A stretch of 5,978 nt of DNA. It comes from CAKTOF01 sp964523945 (GTDB lineage Bacteria; Bacillota; Clostridia; Oscillospirales; Oscillospiraceae). The position numbers and the translations under genes are program-made. Shown here in pieces: positions 1 through 5,241 of this stretch. The stretch is from NCBI GenBank assembly GCA_964523945.1, contig CAZGBU010000117.1:1-5978 (forward strand), written 5' to 3'. The notes beneath the pieces are model-generated. The model saw nothing but the letters and a program-made list of their open reading frames with translations. It had not been told where the DNA came from and did not search any database. How positions within the stretch are numbered: the first letter of the stretch is position 1; every line of letters starts with the position of its first letter.

Positions 1-37
1 GCGCCCGCCGCTTCCGGCCGACTGTGGAGCGGGCTGC

Positions 38-1042
38 TCAGCCTTCGTTGGTCAGGTACTGCACCTCGCCATAGGTCTGAACGACTGTGTCGGGGATTGT
101 GATGCCAAGTGCATTCATCGTGTCGGAGTTGACCGAGACGAACTCAGCCGGGACAACGACGGCGGGAATCTCCGCAACCGGCGTGCCCTCGAGCACCTGC
201 ACGGCGAGTTCGGCGGTCTGTTCGCCGATGGCGGTATCGGACATTGCGAGCGTCGCCAGGCAGCCGGACTGCACAGTCGTCGCTGAGCAGCAGTAGGTCG
301 GCACACCGGCGGCATTGCACAGCTCCGCGACCAGGTCGACGGCGGACTGCACGACTGAGTCATTGGCCACGAAGATGCAGTCGACGCCTTTATCGAGCAG
401 GCTCTGTGCGCTTGTCTGCACGTCGGCCGACGAAGCGACGGTGGCCTCTTCATAGGCGATGCCGTTCGCGTCAAGGTATTCGCGTGCACCCTCCATGGCG
501 CTGACGGCATTGACCTCGCTGGTGCAGTAGAGCAGGCCGACGGTCGAAATATCCGGCGTGATTGCAAAGCCCAGCTCGAGGATCTCGCCGGCGGGGATGG
601 CGTTGGAGGTCCCGGTGGCGTTCATGTCGGGCGTGTCGAGCGCGCTCATCACACCGGCTTCGACGGGTGCGGCCACGGAGCAGAACACGCAGGGCGTATC
701 GGATTCCAGTCCGACAAAGGCCTGCGTGGCCGGGGTGGCGATCGTAACGACGAGATCATAGCTGCCGTCGTCCATGCCCTGGCAGATGGTGGCGAGGTTG
801 GTTGCGTCGCCCTGCGCGTTCTGGTAGTCGATCTCGAGGTTTTCGCCCTCGACGTAGCCGGCGTCCTCCAGCCCGGCGACCAGGCCGTCGTACATATCCA
901 GGAACGCGCCGTTTTCCACCATCATGACGACGCCGATTTTGTACGAATCATCGTCCGCTCCGCCGTCCGACGAGCAGGCGGCCAGGGCGAACAGGGCGCT
1001 GAACGCCAGGATGGAAGCGAGCAGTTTCTTCAATGTTTTCAT
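38..1042 (-). CDS. ABC transporter substrate-binding lipoprotein, TrpX-like (ABC_sub_bind family)
   Basis: This 334-residue protein is an extracytoplasmic solute receptor of the ABC_sub_bind (PF04392) type. It has a lipoprotein signal peptide: positive MKTLKK, a hydrophobic stretch at about residues 7-22, and a lipobox L20-A21-A22-C23, so Cys23 should be lipidated and membrane anchored. An acidic linker follows, then two alternating alpha/beta lobes starting near YKIGVVMM (residue 34) and continuing to about 320. The ATG is preceded by AGGAGG (1050-1055) at 7 bases and overlaps the stop codon of the upstream dehydrogenase as ATGA, which implies translational coupling. It is the third gene of an operon behind a tryptophan T-box. 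In Firmicutes this receptor family includes TrpX of the trpXYZ tryptophan transporter, so tryptophan or a related compound is the best ligand guess. Permease and ATPase genes would be expected beyond the left edge but are not visible. Family is confident; ligand is inferred. Confidence 0.9.
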   Translation of the reverse strand: MKTLKKLLASILAFSALFALAACSSDGGADDDSYKIGVVMMVENGAFLDMYDGLVAGLEDAGYVEGENLEIDYQNAQGDATNLATICQGMDDGSYDLVVTIATPATQAFVGLESDTPCVFCSVAAPVEAGVMSALDTPDMNATGTSNAIPAGEILELGFAITPDISTVGLLYCTSEVNAVSAMEGAREYLDANGIAYEEATVASSADVQTSAQSLLDKGVDCIFVANDSVVQSAVDLVAELCNAAGVPTYCCSATTVQSGCLATLAMSDTAIGEQTAELAVQVLEGTPVAEIPAVVVPAEFVSVNSDTMNALGITIPDTVVQTYGEVQYLTNEG

Positions 1043-2136
1043 GGGATTTCCTCCTGATATGTTTTGAGCTTGTCAAATGCCTGCTGCAGCATCTGAGCGG
1101 TGACTTGGTAGGGATTGTGGTCAATGTCGTGCATGGTCAGCACTTTTGGGATTACGCGGACGAGCGCGTCCTCAGGTACCTCAATGTCCGCAAGGGAGGT
1201 CGGCAGGCCGATGGAGCGGTTGAACGCGTACATCGTCCGAAACATCTCATCCTGTCCGTCGACAAGCAGCAGAATCAGGACGCCGAAGCCGACGACCTCG
1301 CCATGCAGGTGGTTCTTTTCCACGGGGAGCTCGGGGAATGCGGTCAGCGCGTAGAATACCGCATGCGCCAGCCCCGTGTTGTAGTCAATGATGTGTTCGG
1401 TGGTCACGAGAATTGAGACGATAGCAGTCGTGACAATGATGGTCAGAATGACCTGCTCGACTGCCGGGGAGCACAGGCCGCTCTTATGGTCGCGCATGGC
1501 CGCAGCGCCATAGGTGAGCAGCGGGTCGAGGCACATCCGGCTCATGCCGACGCCGAGCCAGTGGTAGTGCGCAAGCGTATCGCCGCGGGCGGAGACGGAA
1601 GCCTCAAAACACTTCGCGTAGGTGTCGCCGATCCCGGCCAACAGATATCGGGGCGGCGCCTGGGCGATCACCGTCGTGCACAGGAATGCGTGCTCGGGCG
1701 GCTTCGGCAGGAAGCACGGGGCGGCGAAGCTGCCGTCCGGCCGGTAGAGGATCGATACGGCGGTGCAGGCCGCGCAGGTCGATACAATGGTGGGGAATGT
1801 AAAGACCGGCTTTCCGGCGCGGTGCGCCACGACCTTTCCGGTGTCGATCGCTTTGCCGCCGCCGATGGCGAAGATCATATCGGCCCGTTGTACGCTCGGC
1901 GCTTCGAGCAGTGCGGCGACGTTTTCCTCGCTGCACTCGCCGCCGTACCATCGGAACTCCTCGATTTCAATGACCCCGTCGCAGGCGCGGGCGATTTGCG
2001 CGCCGATGGCAGCCAGCGCTTTCTTCCCGCCGATGCAGACGGCCCGTTTGCCGTATGGCCGGCAGATTTCGCCGATCCGGTCACAGACGGTTTCGCCGAT
2101 TGAGTACGACGGCAGGTGGATGGAATAGTCTGTCAT
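1039..2136 (-). CDS. GldA-like metal-dependent alcohol/glycerol dehydrogenase family protein
   Basis: This 365-residue protein belongs to the glycerol-dehydrogenase-like branch of the iron-containing alcohol dehydrogenases (NAD(P)-dependent, usually Zn or Fe). The N-terminal nucleotide-binding half carries GGGKAIDTGK (residues 92-101). The C-terminal helical half carries all three expected metal ligands: Asp171 in GIGDTYAK, His258 in GLAHA, and His278 in HLHGE. It therefore looks catalytically intact and has the usual length. I chose the ATG at 2136, not an in-frame start farther upstream. GAGGAG (2144-2149) sits 7 bases before it, and the longer form would overlap the Dabb gene with low-complexity arginine-rich sequence. 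It begins 4 bases after the Dabb stop and overlaps the binding-protein start by 4 bases, so the three genes form one translation-coupled operon under a Trp T-box. The substrate cannot be read from the sequence; glycerol is not implied. Confidence 0.9.
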   Translation of the reverse strand: MTDYSIHLPSYSIGETVCDRIGEICRPYGKRAVCIGGKKALAAIGAQIARACDGVIEIEEFRWYGGECSEENVAALLEAPSVQRADMIFAIGGGKAIDTGKVVAHRAGKPVFTFPTIVSTCAACTAVSILYRPDGSFAAPCFLPKPPEHAFLCTTVIAQAPPRYLLAGIGDTYAKCFEASVSARGDTLAHYHWLGVGMSRMCLDPLLTYGAAAMRDHKSGLCSPAVEQVILTIIVTTAIVSILVTTEHIIDYNTGLAHAVFYALTAFPELPVEKNHLHGEVVGFGVLILLLVDGQDEMFRTMYAFNRSIGLPTSLADIEVPEDALVRVIPKVLTMHDIDHNPYQVTAQMLQQAFDKLKTYQEEIP

Positions 2137-2140
2137 ACTT

Positions 2141-2434
2141 TCACTCCTCACAGTCAAACGATGCGATCTGAATGATATCCGGCGCGTAGCGTGCACCGAT
2201 GGCCCGGTGGAGCGGATGCTCCAGATACCGCGCGAGCGAATCCGGCCCGGCAAGCGTTATCTCAATCATGACGTCCATATTCTGCGGGCGCTTTACGGTG
2301 TTGCGCACAACGCGACAGGCAAGGATATCGTCCGGCAGAGCAGCGCGCAGCGCCTGGAATGTCGCGCGGTAGTCGCGCTCGGCCGCTTCATCGAACCGGC
2401 CGGGGGAGAGCTTCATGAATACGAAATGCCGCAT
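2141..2434 (-). CDS. Dabb-domain (stress-responsive A/B barrel) protein
   Basis: This 97-residue protein matches the dimeric alpha/beta-barrel Dabb family (PF07876). It opens with MRHFVFMKLSPG as first strand, contains the DVMIEITLAG strand, and carries the typical YLEHPLHRAIG helix (around residues 70-80) and a closing strand IASFD. The ATG at 2434 is preceded by AAAGGAG (2443-2449) at 8 bases. A longer in-frame start at 2545 is rejected because it lies inside the T-box antiterminator, upstream of the leader terminator. It is the first gene of the T-box operon. Its stop is 4 bases before the dehydrogenase start, and the dehydrogenase Shine-Dalgarno lies inside its last codons. Dabb proteins have varied roles, including cyclases and decarboxylase-like enzymes in plants and fungi and unknown roles in bacteria, so no reaction is assigned. 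Confidence 0.82.
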   Translation of the reverse strand: MRHFVFMKLSPGRFDEAAERDYRATFQALRAALPDDILACRVVRNTVKRPQNMDVMIEITLAGPDSLARYLEHPLHRAIGARYAPDIIQIASFDCEE

Positions 2435-2442
2435 GGGGTTCG

Positions 2443-2449
2443 CTCCTTT
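2443..2449 (-). promoter_or_regulatory. Ribosome binding site fixing the Dabb start
   Basis: AAAGGAG lies 8 bases before the ATG at 2434 and downstream of the T-box terminator. It is only transcribed when the leader reads through, and it rules out the longer start within the leader. Confidence 0.75.
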
Positions 2450-2465
2450 CGGGAAAACTGCAAAT

Positions 2466-2502
2466 AAAAAAAGTCCTGCCCTTTTTGAAAAAAGGACAGG
2501 AC
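2466..2502 (-). terminator. T-box leader intrinsic terminator
   Basis: On the minus strand GTCCTGTCCTTTTT pairs with AAAAAGGGCAGGAC, with one U-G wobble, to give a long hairpin followed by a run of seven T. Its 5' arm contains the CGTCCT segment that would instead pair with the AGG of the T-box to form the antiterminator. The two structures are therefore mutually exclusive, as in a classical transcriptional T-box. Confidence 0.92.
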
Positions 2503-2740
2503 GGTAAATTCCTGCGGTGCCACCTTCATTGGTCAAACGACCCACTCACGAGAATGCAAACACATTCTCTGCCTTTAACGCAGGCATACGGTTGGGATAC
2601 TCGGCACAAGCCTTTTGCCCTTCCCTCGGCGGTCCATTTGCCGTATCGCTTTCTGCCGGGTTTCCAGCTGCCCCCTGCTCTCTGTGAGTGCGCTTACGGT
2701 TTGATCTCCGCCTCATCGGTTTGCGGTGATATGAACTTGT
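2466..2740 (-). ncRNA. T-box riboswitch leader, tryptophan-specific (UGG specifier)
   Basis: This is a complete transcriptional T-box leader on the minus strand. The T-box sequence AAGGTGGCACCGCAGG spans 2526-2511, with bulge UGGC at 2522-2519. Stem I can be folded by hand: GGCGG (2712-2708) pairs with CCGCC (2632-2628), and CCGTA (2699-2695) pairs with TACGG (2645-2641). Between them is an internal loop with right side CAAAUGGA (2640-2633). The specifier in its usual place, followed by a conserved A, is UGG (2636-2634), Trp. The bulge base C predicts pairing with discriminator G73, as in bacterial tRNA-Trp. The distal stem I shows AGAGAG and CTGGAAA-type motifs, and a GAGAATG/CATTCTC hairpin (about 2570-2550) resembles stem III. 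Uncharged tRNA-Trp should stabilise the antiterminator and switch on the Dabb, GldA-like and TrpX-like genes. Recognition is by motif and manual folding only. Confidence 0.93.
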
Positions 2741-2745
2741 TAGCT

Positions 2746-2773
2746 ATTATACCGGCCTGGCGCGATTTGTCAA
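2746..2773 (-). promoter_or_regulatory. SigmaA-type promoter of the T-box operon
   Basis: Perfect consensus elements are present on the minus strand: -35 TTGACA (2773-2768) and -10 TATAAT (2751-2746), with a 16-base spacer. The expected start of transcription is near 2739-2740, at the head of the T-box leader. The -35 lies about 28 bases beyond the stop codon of the membrane-protein gene, with no convincing terminator between. Confidence 0.88.
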
Positions 2774-2800
2774 GCACTTTTTTCAGCCGGCGCAGAATTT

Positions 2801-3427
2801 TCATCCGGACAGCGCCCGGCCAAGCCAGACGAATGCCAGCCCCAACAGGAAAAAACCGGCCAGCAGACCGGCTGCGACAGCGGTGAAGCGCACTGGGCCG
2901 AGCCGCTCCAGATTCATGAAGTGATACGGATACGGGCTGGACCGGCCGGGGATCGGGCCGCACAGCCGCGCGCGCACCAGAATGAACGTGAAGTACGCCG
3001 CCGGTACGATCAGCCACATGGCCGCATCCGCCCCGCTGAGCGTTTTGTCTGCGAACAGCAGCCACTCGGCGACCATCAGCACCGGCGAAACGCCGTGCAG
3101 CAGGCTCGACGCACGCCCGGCGGCAAGGGTCTCGCCGCGCCGCGCCGCACCGGGCGCGAGCATGGTCCAGTAGACGATACCTGTCACCGCCAGGCAAAGC
3201 GTCATCGCAAGGCGCACGCCGGGCGCGCACAGCGCGTGCCAGAGCGCGCTCTCCGGCCGGAACGACGCAAAAAACAGCGCCGCCTGTGCGATCGCCGCGG
3301 CCAGATTGCTCAGATTGGTGTAGTACAGAAACATCGCGCGGCGCGCCGGTCCGTCCGATGCACGGTAATGCAGCCAGAGCCCTGCCGATGAACTGAGCGC
3401 CGTCAGCAGGAAAAACAGCCGTTCCGT
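2801..3427 (-). CDS. Pr6Pr-like integral membrane protein with apparent ACG start
   Basis: The protein is very hydrophobic and resembles the bacterial Pr6Pr family of unknown function. From the ACG start it has 208 residues and about six membrane segments: about 4-20, 36-54, 72-91, 109-125, 136-152 and 180-203. Family-like motifs are YYTNLSN (35-41), LLHGVSP with His111, and the loop SPYPYHF (164-170). The only canonical start in frame, ATG at 3334, has no ribosome binding site and would remove the first membrane helix. From the in-frame stop at 3593-3595 down to 3334 there is no ATG, GTG or TTG. An AGGGAG (3435-3440) lies exactly 7 bases before an ACG at 3427, in the right frame and just after the upstream stop. 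The start is therefore either a rare ACG or an ATG altered by one base. It is co-transcribed with the E2-like gene. Function is unknown. Confidence 0.72.
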   Translation of the reverse strand, partial: TERLFFLLTALSSSAGLWLHYRASDGPARRAMFLYYTNLSNLAAAIAQAALFFASFRPESALWHALCAPGVRLAMTLCLAVTGIVYWTMLAPGAARRGETLAAGRASSLLHGVSPVLMVAEWLLFADKTLSGADAAMWLIVPAAYFTFILVRARLCGPIPGRSSPYPYHFMNLERLGPVRFTAVAAGLLAGFFLLGLAFVWLGRALSG

Positions 3428-3434
3428 TGTGCGG

Positions 3435-3440
3435 CTCCCT
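3435..3440 (-). promoter_or_regulatory. Ribosome binding site pointing to a non-AUG start
   Basis: AGGGAG overlaps the TAG stop of the E2-like gene and sits 7 bases before the ACG at 3427-3425. It is the main evidence that translation of the membrane protein begins there and not at the ATG at 3334. Confidence 0.55.
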
Positions 3441-4329
3441 ACGCCGGGCCGACCGGAACGCCGAGCGGCGCGTTGGCCGGTTCGTCGAGCCGCTCCGGGT
3501 GCGCGAGCAGATGGCGCAGCAGCGCGACGGTCTTGGAGTAGTAATAGCCGTCGGCAATCCGCTCGTCGAGCGTGATCCCAATTTTGACGACCTCACGCAT
3601 CTCAGCGGTGCCGTCCGCCTGATAAAACGGCGCGAGATGCTTTTTGCCGATCACGACGAACACCGAGTTGGTACCCCAGTCGTTGAGGTGGTGGTATGCG
3701 GCGTTGAGGCGGATCGAGCCAAGGTTCGAAATGAACAGCGTGGCATAGTCCGGATCGGTCTTGATCAGGAAATTGGGCACGCGGCCATAGTAATCGAGCC
3801 GGTGCAGGATGTAAATCAGGATGCGAAGAATGAACCGCGGCAGCTTTGACAGTGTTGCCATGCCGGCAGTCGAATTATCGACAGTATCCTCGCGGCGGCA
3901 CTGGGTGATCTCCTTGGTGAGCATCGCATGGATTGTCTCAAACGTTGTATCCTCGGGAAACTCCAGATAGGCAAGCGCCTCGCCGCCATTGTCGGCAAAC
4001 TGCTTTTTGACCACAAACGCAGCGGAGACGACGTTGCGCTGGTAGGTTCGCCCGCCCTGGATGAACCGGTTCATCTTCGGCCGCTGGACGACCGTGCGCA
4101 CAAGCGCCGCAAGGATGACGTGGAACAGCGTCAGCTTGATCCCGTCGAGCGTCTCATTCTTTTTCTCCAAATAAGCGAGAATCGGCGCAGTCTCGATTGT
4201 TTCACTGAGGAACGCCTCGTTGTCTGCGCGGTGCGGCATCAGATATGGGGTAAACGCGTGCATTGCGTCGACATCGCGCAGCCAGGCACCGTCTTTCCGG
4301 TCGCCGCGCCGCCTTTTTTTCTCTGCCAA
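3439..4329 (-). CDS. Lipoyl-less 2-oxoacid dehydrogenase E2-like (CAT-fold) protein lacking the catalytic His
   Basis: This 296-residue protein has the chloramphenicol-acetyltransferase-like fold of the 2-oxoacid dehydrogenase E2 catalytic domain (PF00198). The lipoyl and E1/E3-binding domains of true E2 enzymes are absent. Recognisable blocks include MPHRADNEAFLSETI (31-45), LTLFHVILAALV (66-77), PKMNRFIQGGR (84-94), LFISNLGSI (198-206) and GTNSVFVVIG (219-228). Where E2 and CAT enzymes have the catalytic His-x-x-x-Asp-Gly, this protein reads ERIADG, so Glu256 replaces His while Asp260-Gly261 remain. From memory, this form recurs in standalone Clostridia homologues, so it is probably a family trait and not a local mutation. 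It may be a non-acyltransferase or use a different mechanism. The start is TTG; AAGGAG (4340-4345) lies 10 bases upstream and an in-frame TGA lies 9 bases before the TTG, so no longer start is possible. It is followed 12 bases later by the membrane-protein start. Confidence 0.87.
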   Translation of the reverse strand: MAEKKRRRGDRKDGAWLRDVDAMHAFTPYLMPHRADNEAFLSETIETAPILAYLEKKNETLDGIKLTLFHVILAALVRTVVQRPKMNRFIQGGRTYQRNVVSAAFVVKKQFADNGGEALAYLEFPEDTTFETIHAMLTKEITQCRREDTVDNSTAGMATLSKLPRFILRILIYILHRLDYYGRVPNFLIKTDPDYATLFISNLGSIRLNAAYHHLNDWGTNSVFVVIGKKHLAPFYQADGTAEMREVVKIGITLDERIADGYYYSKTVALLRHLLAHPERLDEPANAPLGVPVGPA

Positions 4330-4339
4330 GAGGCATCAA

Positions 4340-4345
4340 CTCCTT
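4340..4345 (-). promoter_or_regulatory. Ribosome binding site for the TTG-initiated E2-like gene
   Basis: AAGGAG is 10 bases before the TTG at 4329. An ATG at 4336-4334 is closer but lies in another frame that gives only an arginine-rich shadow peptide, so the TTG is preferred. Confidence 0.65.
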
Positions 4346-4355
4346 ACAGAGTCCC

Positions 4356-4384
4356 AGTATACGCGCTTCCGGGCCGTTTGTCAA
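4356..4384 (-). promoter_or_regulatory. SigmaA-type promoter of the E2-like/membrane-protein operon
   Basis: The minus strand has -35 TTGACA (4384-4379), an exact 17-base spacer and -10 TATACT (4361-4356). Transcription should begin near 4349, leaving a short leader of about 20 bases before the TTG start. The promoter begins directly after the Hsp20 terminator, marking a clean boundary between transcription units. Confidence 0.85.
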
Positions 4385-4397
4385 AACAGATGCAGAC

Positions 4398-4442
4398 AAA
4401 AAAACAGGCCGCGCCGGTCAGGAAATCCTGACCGGCGCGGCC
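4398..4442 (-). terminator. Intrinsic terminator of the Hsp20 gene
   Basis: A perfect 17-base-pair GC-rich inverted repeat (4407-4423 with 4426-4442) has only two central bases. On the minus strand it is followed by a TG and then seven T. It lies 30 bases after the Hsp20 stop codon. There is no U-run on the plus-strand side, so it acts on the minus strand. Confidence 0.92.
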
Positions 4443-4472
4443 GGCGAAGCAGTGTGCGTCTGCACAGGGCGG

Positions 4473-4889
4473 TTACTGAATTTCGATGCGGCGCGCAGCC
4501 GGAACCTCCGGCGTCTGCTTCGGCAGCGTCAGCTTCAGAACGCCGTTTTCAAATGCGGCGGTGATGTCGCTCTCCCGGATGCCGGAGACATTGAAGCTGC
4601 GCGAGAACGAGCCATAACGGCGCTCGCGGCGAACATAATTTTTGTCCTTGTCCTCCGTGCTTTCCTCGTGTTTGGCCGATATGGTCAGCACGCCGTCTGA
4701 CAGATCAAGGCTGATGTCCTCTTTGTTAAAGCCGGGCAGCTCAGCCTCCAGCAGATAGTGGTCACCCTGGTCGATAATGTCGGTGCGGAAACCGCCGTCG
4801 GCCGTTACCGGGGTGAACAGATCCCGCTCAAAGTCATCGAACAGACGGAACAGATTGCCAGCGCCACGATACGGAACCATATTGAACAT
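4473..4889 (-). CDS. Small heat-shock protein, Hsp20/alpha-crystallin family
   Basis: This is a 138-residue ATP-independent holdase chaperone that binds unfolding proteins in the cytoplasm. The short N-terminal arm is aromatic-rich. The alpha-crystallin domain runs from about residue 34 to 123, with ELPGFNKEDI (50-59), DGVLTISA (65-72) and the hallmark AxxxNGVL as AAFENGVL (111-118). The C-terminal I-x-I motif, used for oligomer assembly, is Ile135-Glu-Ile137. Length is typical and the gene appears intact. The ATG is preceded by AAAGGAG (4899-4905) at 9 bases. A perfect CIRCE operator lies upstream at 5002-5028, so HrcA control and heat induction are likely. The gene is monocistronic, with its own terminator at 4398-4442. 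Confidence 0.97.
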   Translation of the reverse strand: MFNMVPYRGAGNLFRLFDDFERDLFTPVTADGGFRTDIIDQGDHYLLEAELPGFNKEDISLDLSDGVLTISAKHEESTEDKDKNYVRRERRYGSFSRSFNVSGIRESDITAAFENGVLKLTLPKQTPEVPAARRIEIQ

Positions 4890-4910
4890 AATGCATTACT
4901 CCTTTTTTCC

Positions 4911-4927
4911 GACCCCTTTCCGGGGTC
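4911..4927 (-). other. 5' leader hairpin upstream of the Hsp20 ribosome binding site
   Basis: On the minus strand GACCCC, loop GGAAA, then GGGGTC form a six-pair GC-rich hairpin ending 5 bases before AAAGGAG. It does not cover the Shine-Dalgarno, so it looks more like an mRNA-stabilising or spacing hairpin than a simple RNA thermometer. The structure is seen in the sequence; its role is unknown. Confidence 0.5.
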
Positions 4928-4945
4928 CCCCTTGATTTCGTCTTT

Positions 4946-4951
4946 AGTATA
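4946..4951 (-). promoter_or_regulatory. Candidate -10 element for Hsp20
   Basis: TATACT on the minus strand would place the transcript start near 4939. There is no good -35 at 16-18 bases. An alternative pair is TTTACA (4999-4994), directly next to CIRCE, with CATATT (4974-4969) at a long 19-base spacing. The promoter is therefore not settled. Confidence 0.4.
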
Positions 4952-5001
4952 CGGGATAAATGTGAACAAATATGCGTGTTTTTATGTCCAAACTGTAAAC
5001 T

Positions 5002-5028
5002 TTAGCACTCTTGAAAAGAGAGTGCTAA
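5002..5028 (-). promoter_or_regulatory. CIRCE operator (HrcA binding site)
   Basis: The site reads TTAGCACTC, nine bases, then GAGTGCTAA. It is an exact inverted repeat and an exact match to the CIRCE consensus TTAGCACTC-N9-GAGTGCTAA bound by the heat-shock repressor HrcA. It lies 112 bases upstream of the Hsp20 start and 3 bases beyond the stop of the small gene at 5032. It is palindromic; strand is given for the gene it most likely controls. Confidence 0.96.
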
Positions 5029-5031
5029 AGT

Positions 5032-5223
5032 TTATTCGCCGTCCGTGGCGCGCGGGGAGAAGGGGATTACTGGCGCAGTGACGGCCGGATCTTCGGATGT
5101 GGCGTCGCGGAGGTAGAGATCCTCGCACTGGCGCTGTGCTTGGATCAGGACATTGATTGCCGCTTCGCTCGCACGTACCATAATGAGATACATTTGCTTG
5201 TAATCTACTCCCCCGTCGAACAT
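5032..5223 (-). CDS. Small uncharacterised protein (63 aa), divergent to an Arc-type regulator
   Basis: I do not recognise a named family. The predicted protein has 63 residues: a helix-prone stretch at about 8-38, rich in Ala, Gln and acidic residues, followed by a disordered Pro/Ala/Thr and acid-containing tail. There is no signal peptide or convincing membrane span. The ATG has an AAAGGA site (5233-5238) 9 bases upstream, and no better ORF overlaps it. It is divergent from the Arc-like gene starting at 5346, and the shared 122-base spacer holds an inverted repeat, so the two may be co-regulated. Its stop lies 3 bases from the CIRCE element. Possible roles include a phage-derived accessory protein or partner of the Arc-like protein; neither is shown. 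Confidence 0.6.
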   Translation of the reverse strand: MFDGGVDYKQMYLIMVRASEAAINVLIQAQRQCEDLYLRDATSEDPAVTAPVIPFSPRATDGE

Positions 5224-5241
5224 AGGATCACTTCCTTTGTA

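Noticed and set aside
1486..2103. Long plus-strand frame opposite the dehydrogenase gene
   Set aside because: It is antisense to a strongly recognisable enzyme, has no clear ribosome binding site or family motif, and is explained by GC-rich codon usage.
2137..2253. N-terminal extension of the dehydrogenase to 2253
   Set aside because: It overlaps the Dabb coding end in another frame, is arginine/serine-rich without family similarity, and the ATG at 2136 has a strong Shine-Dalgarno.
2435..2545. N-terminal extension of the Dabb gene to a start at 2545
   Set aside because: It would be encoded in the T-box antiterminator and terminator. A proper ribosome binding site precedes the ATG at 2434, where family-like sequence begins.
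2774..2820. Possible terminator after the membrane-protein gene
   Set aside because: A GC-rich imperfect repeat can be drawn, but on the minus strand it is followed by an A-run, not a U-run. Readthrough into the T-box leader remains possible.
2694..3596. Long 300-codon minus-strand frame across the membrane-protein region
   Set aside because: Its translation is low-complexity Arg/Ala/Gly sequence typical of a shadow frame in GC-rich DNA. The alternative frame encodes a clear multi-span membrane protein.
5002..5028. CIRCE palindrome as a terminator for the 63-residue gene
   Set aside because: The sequence exactly matches the HrcA operator and lacks a U-run after the stem.
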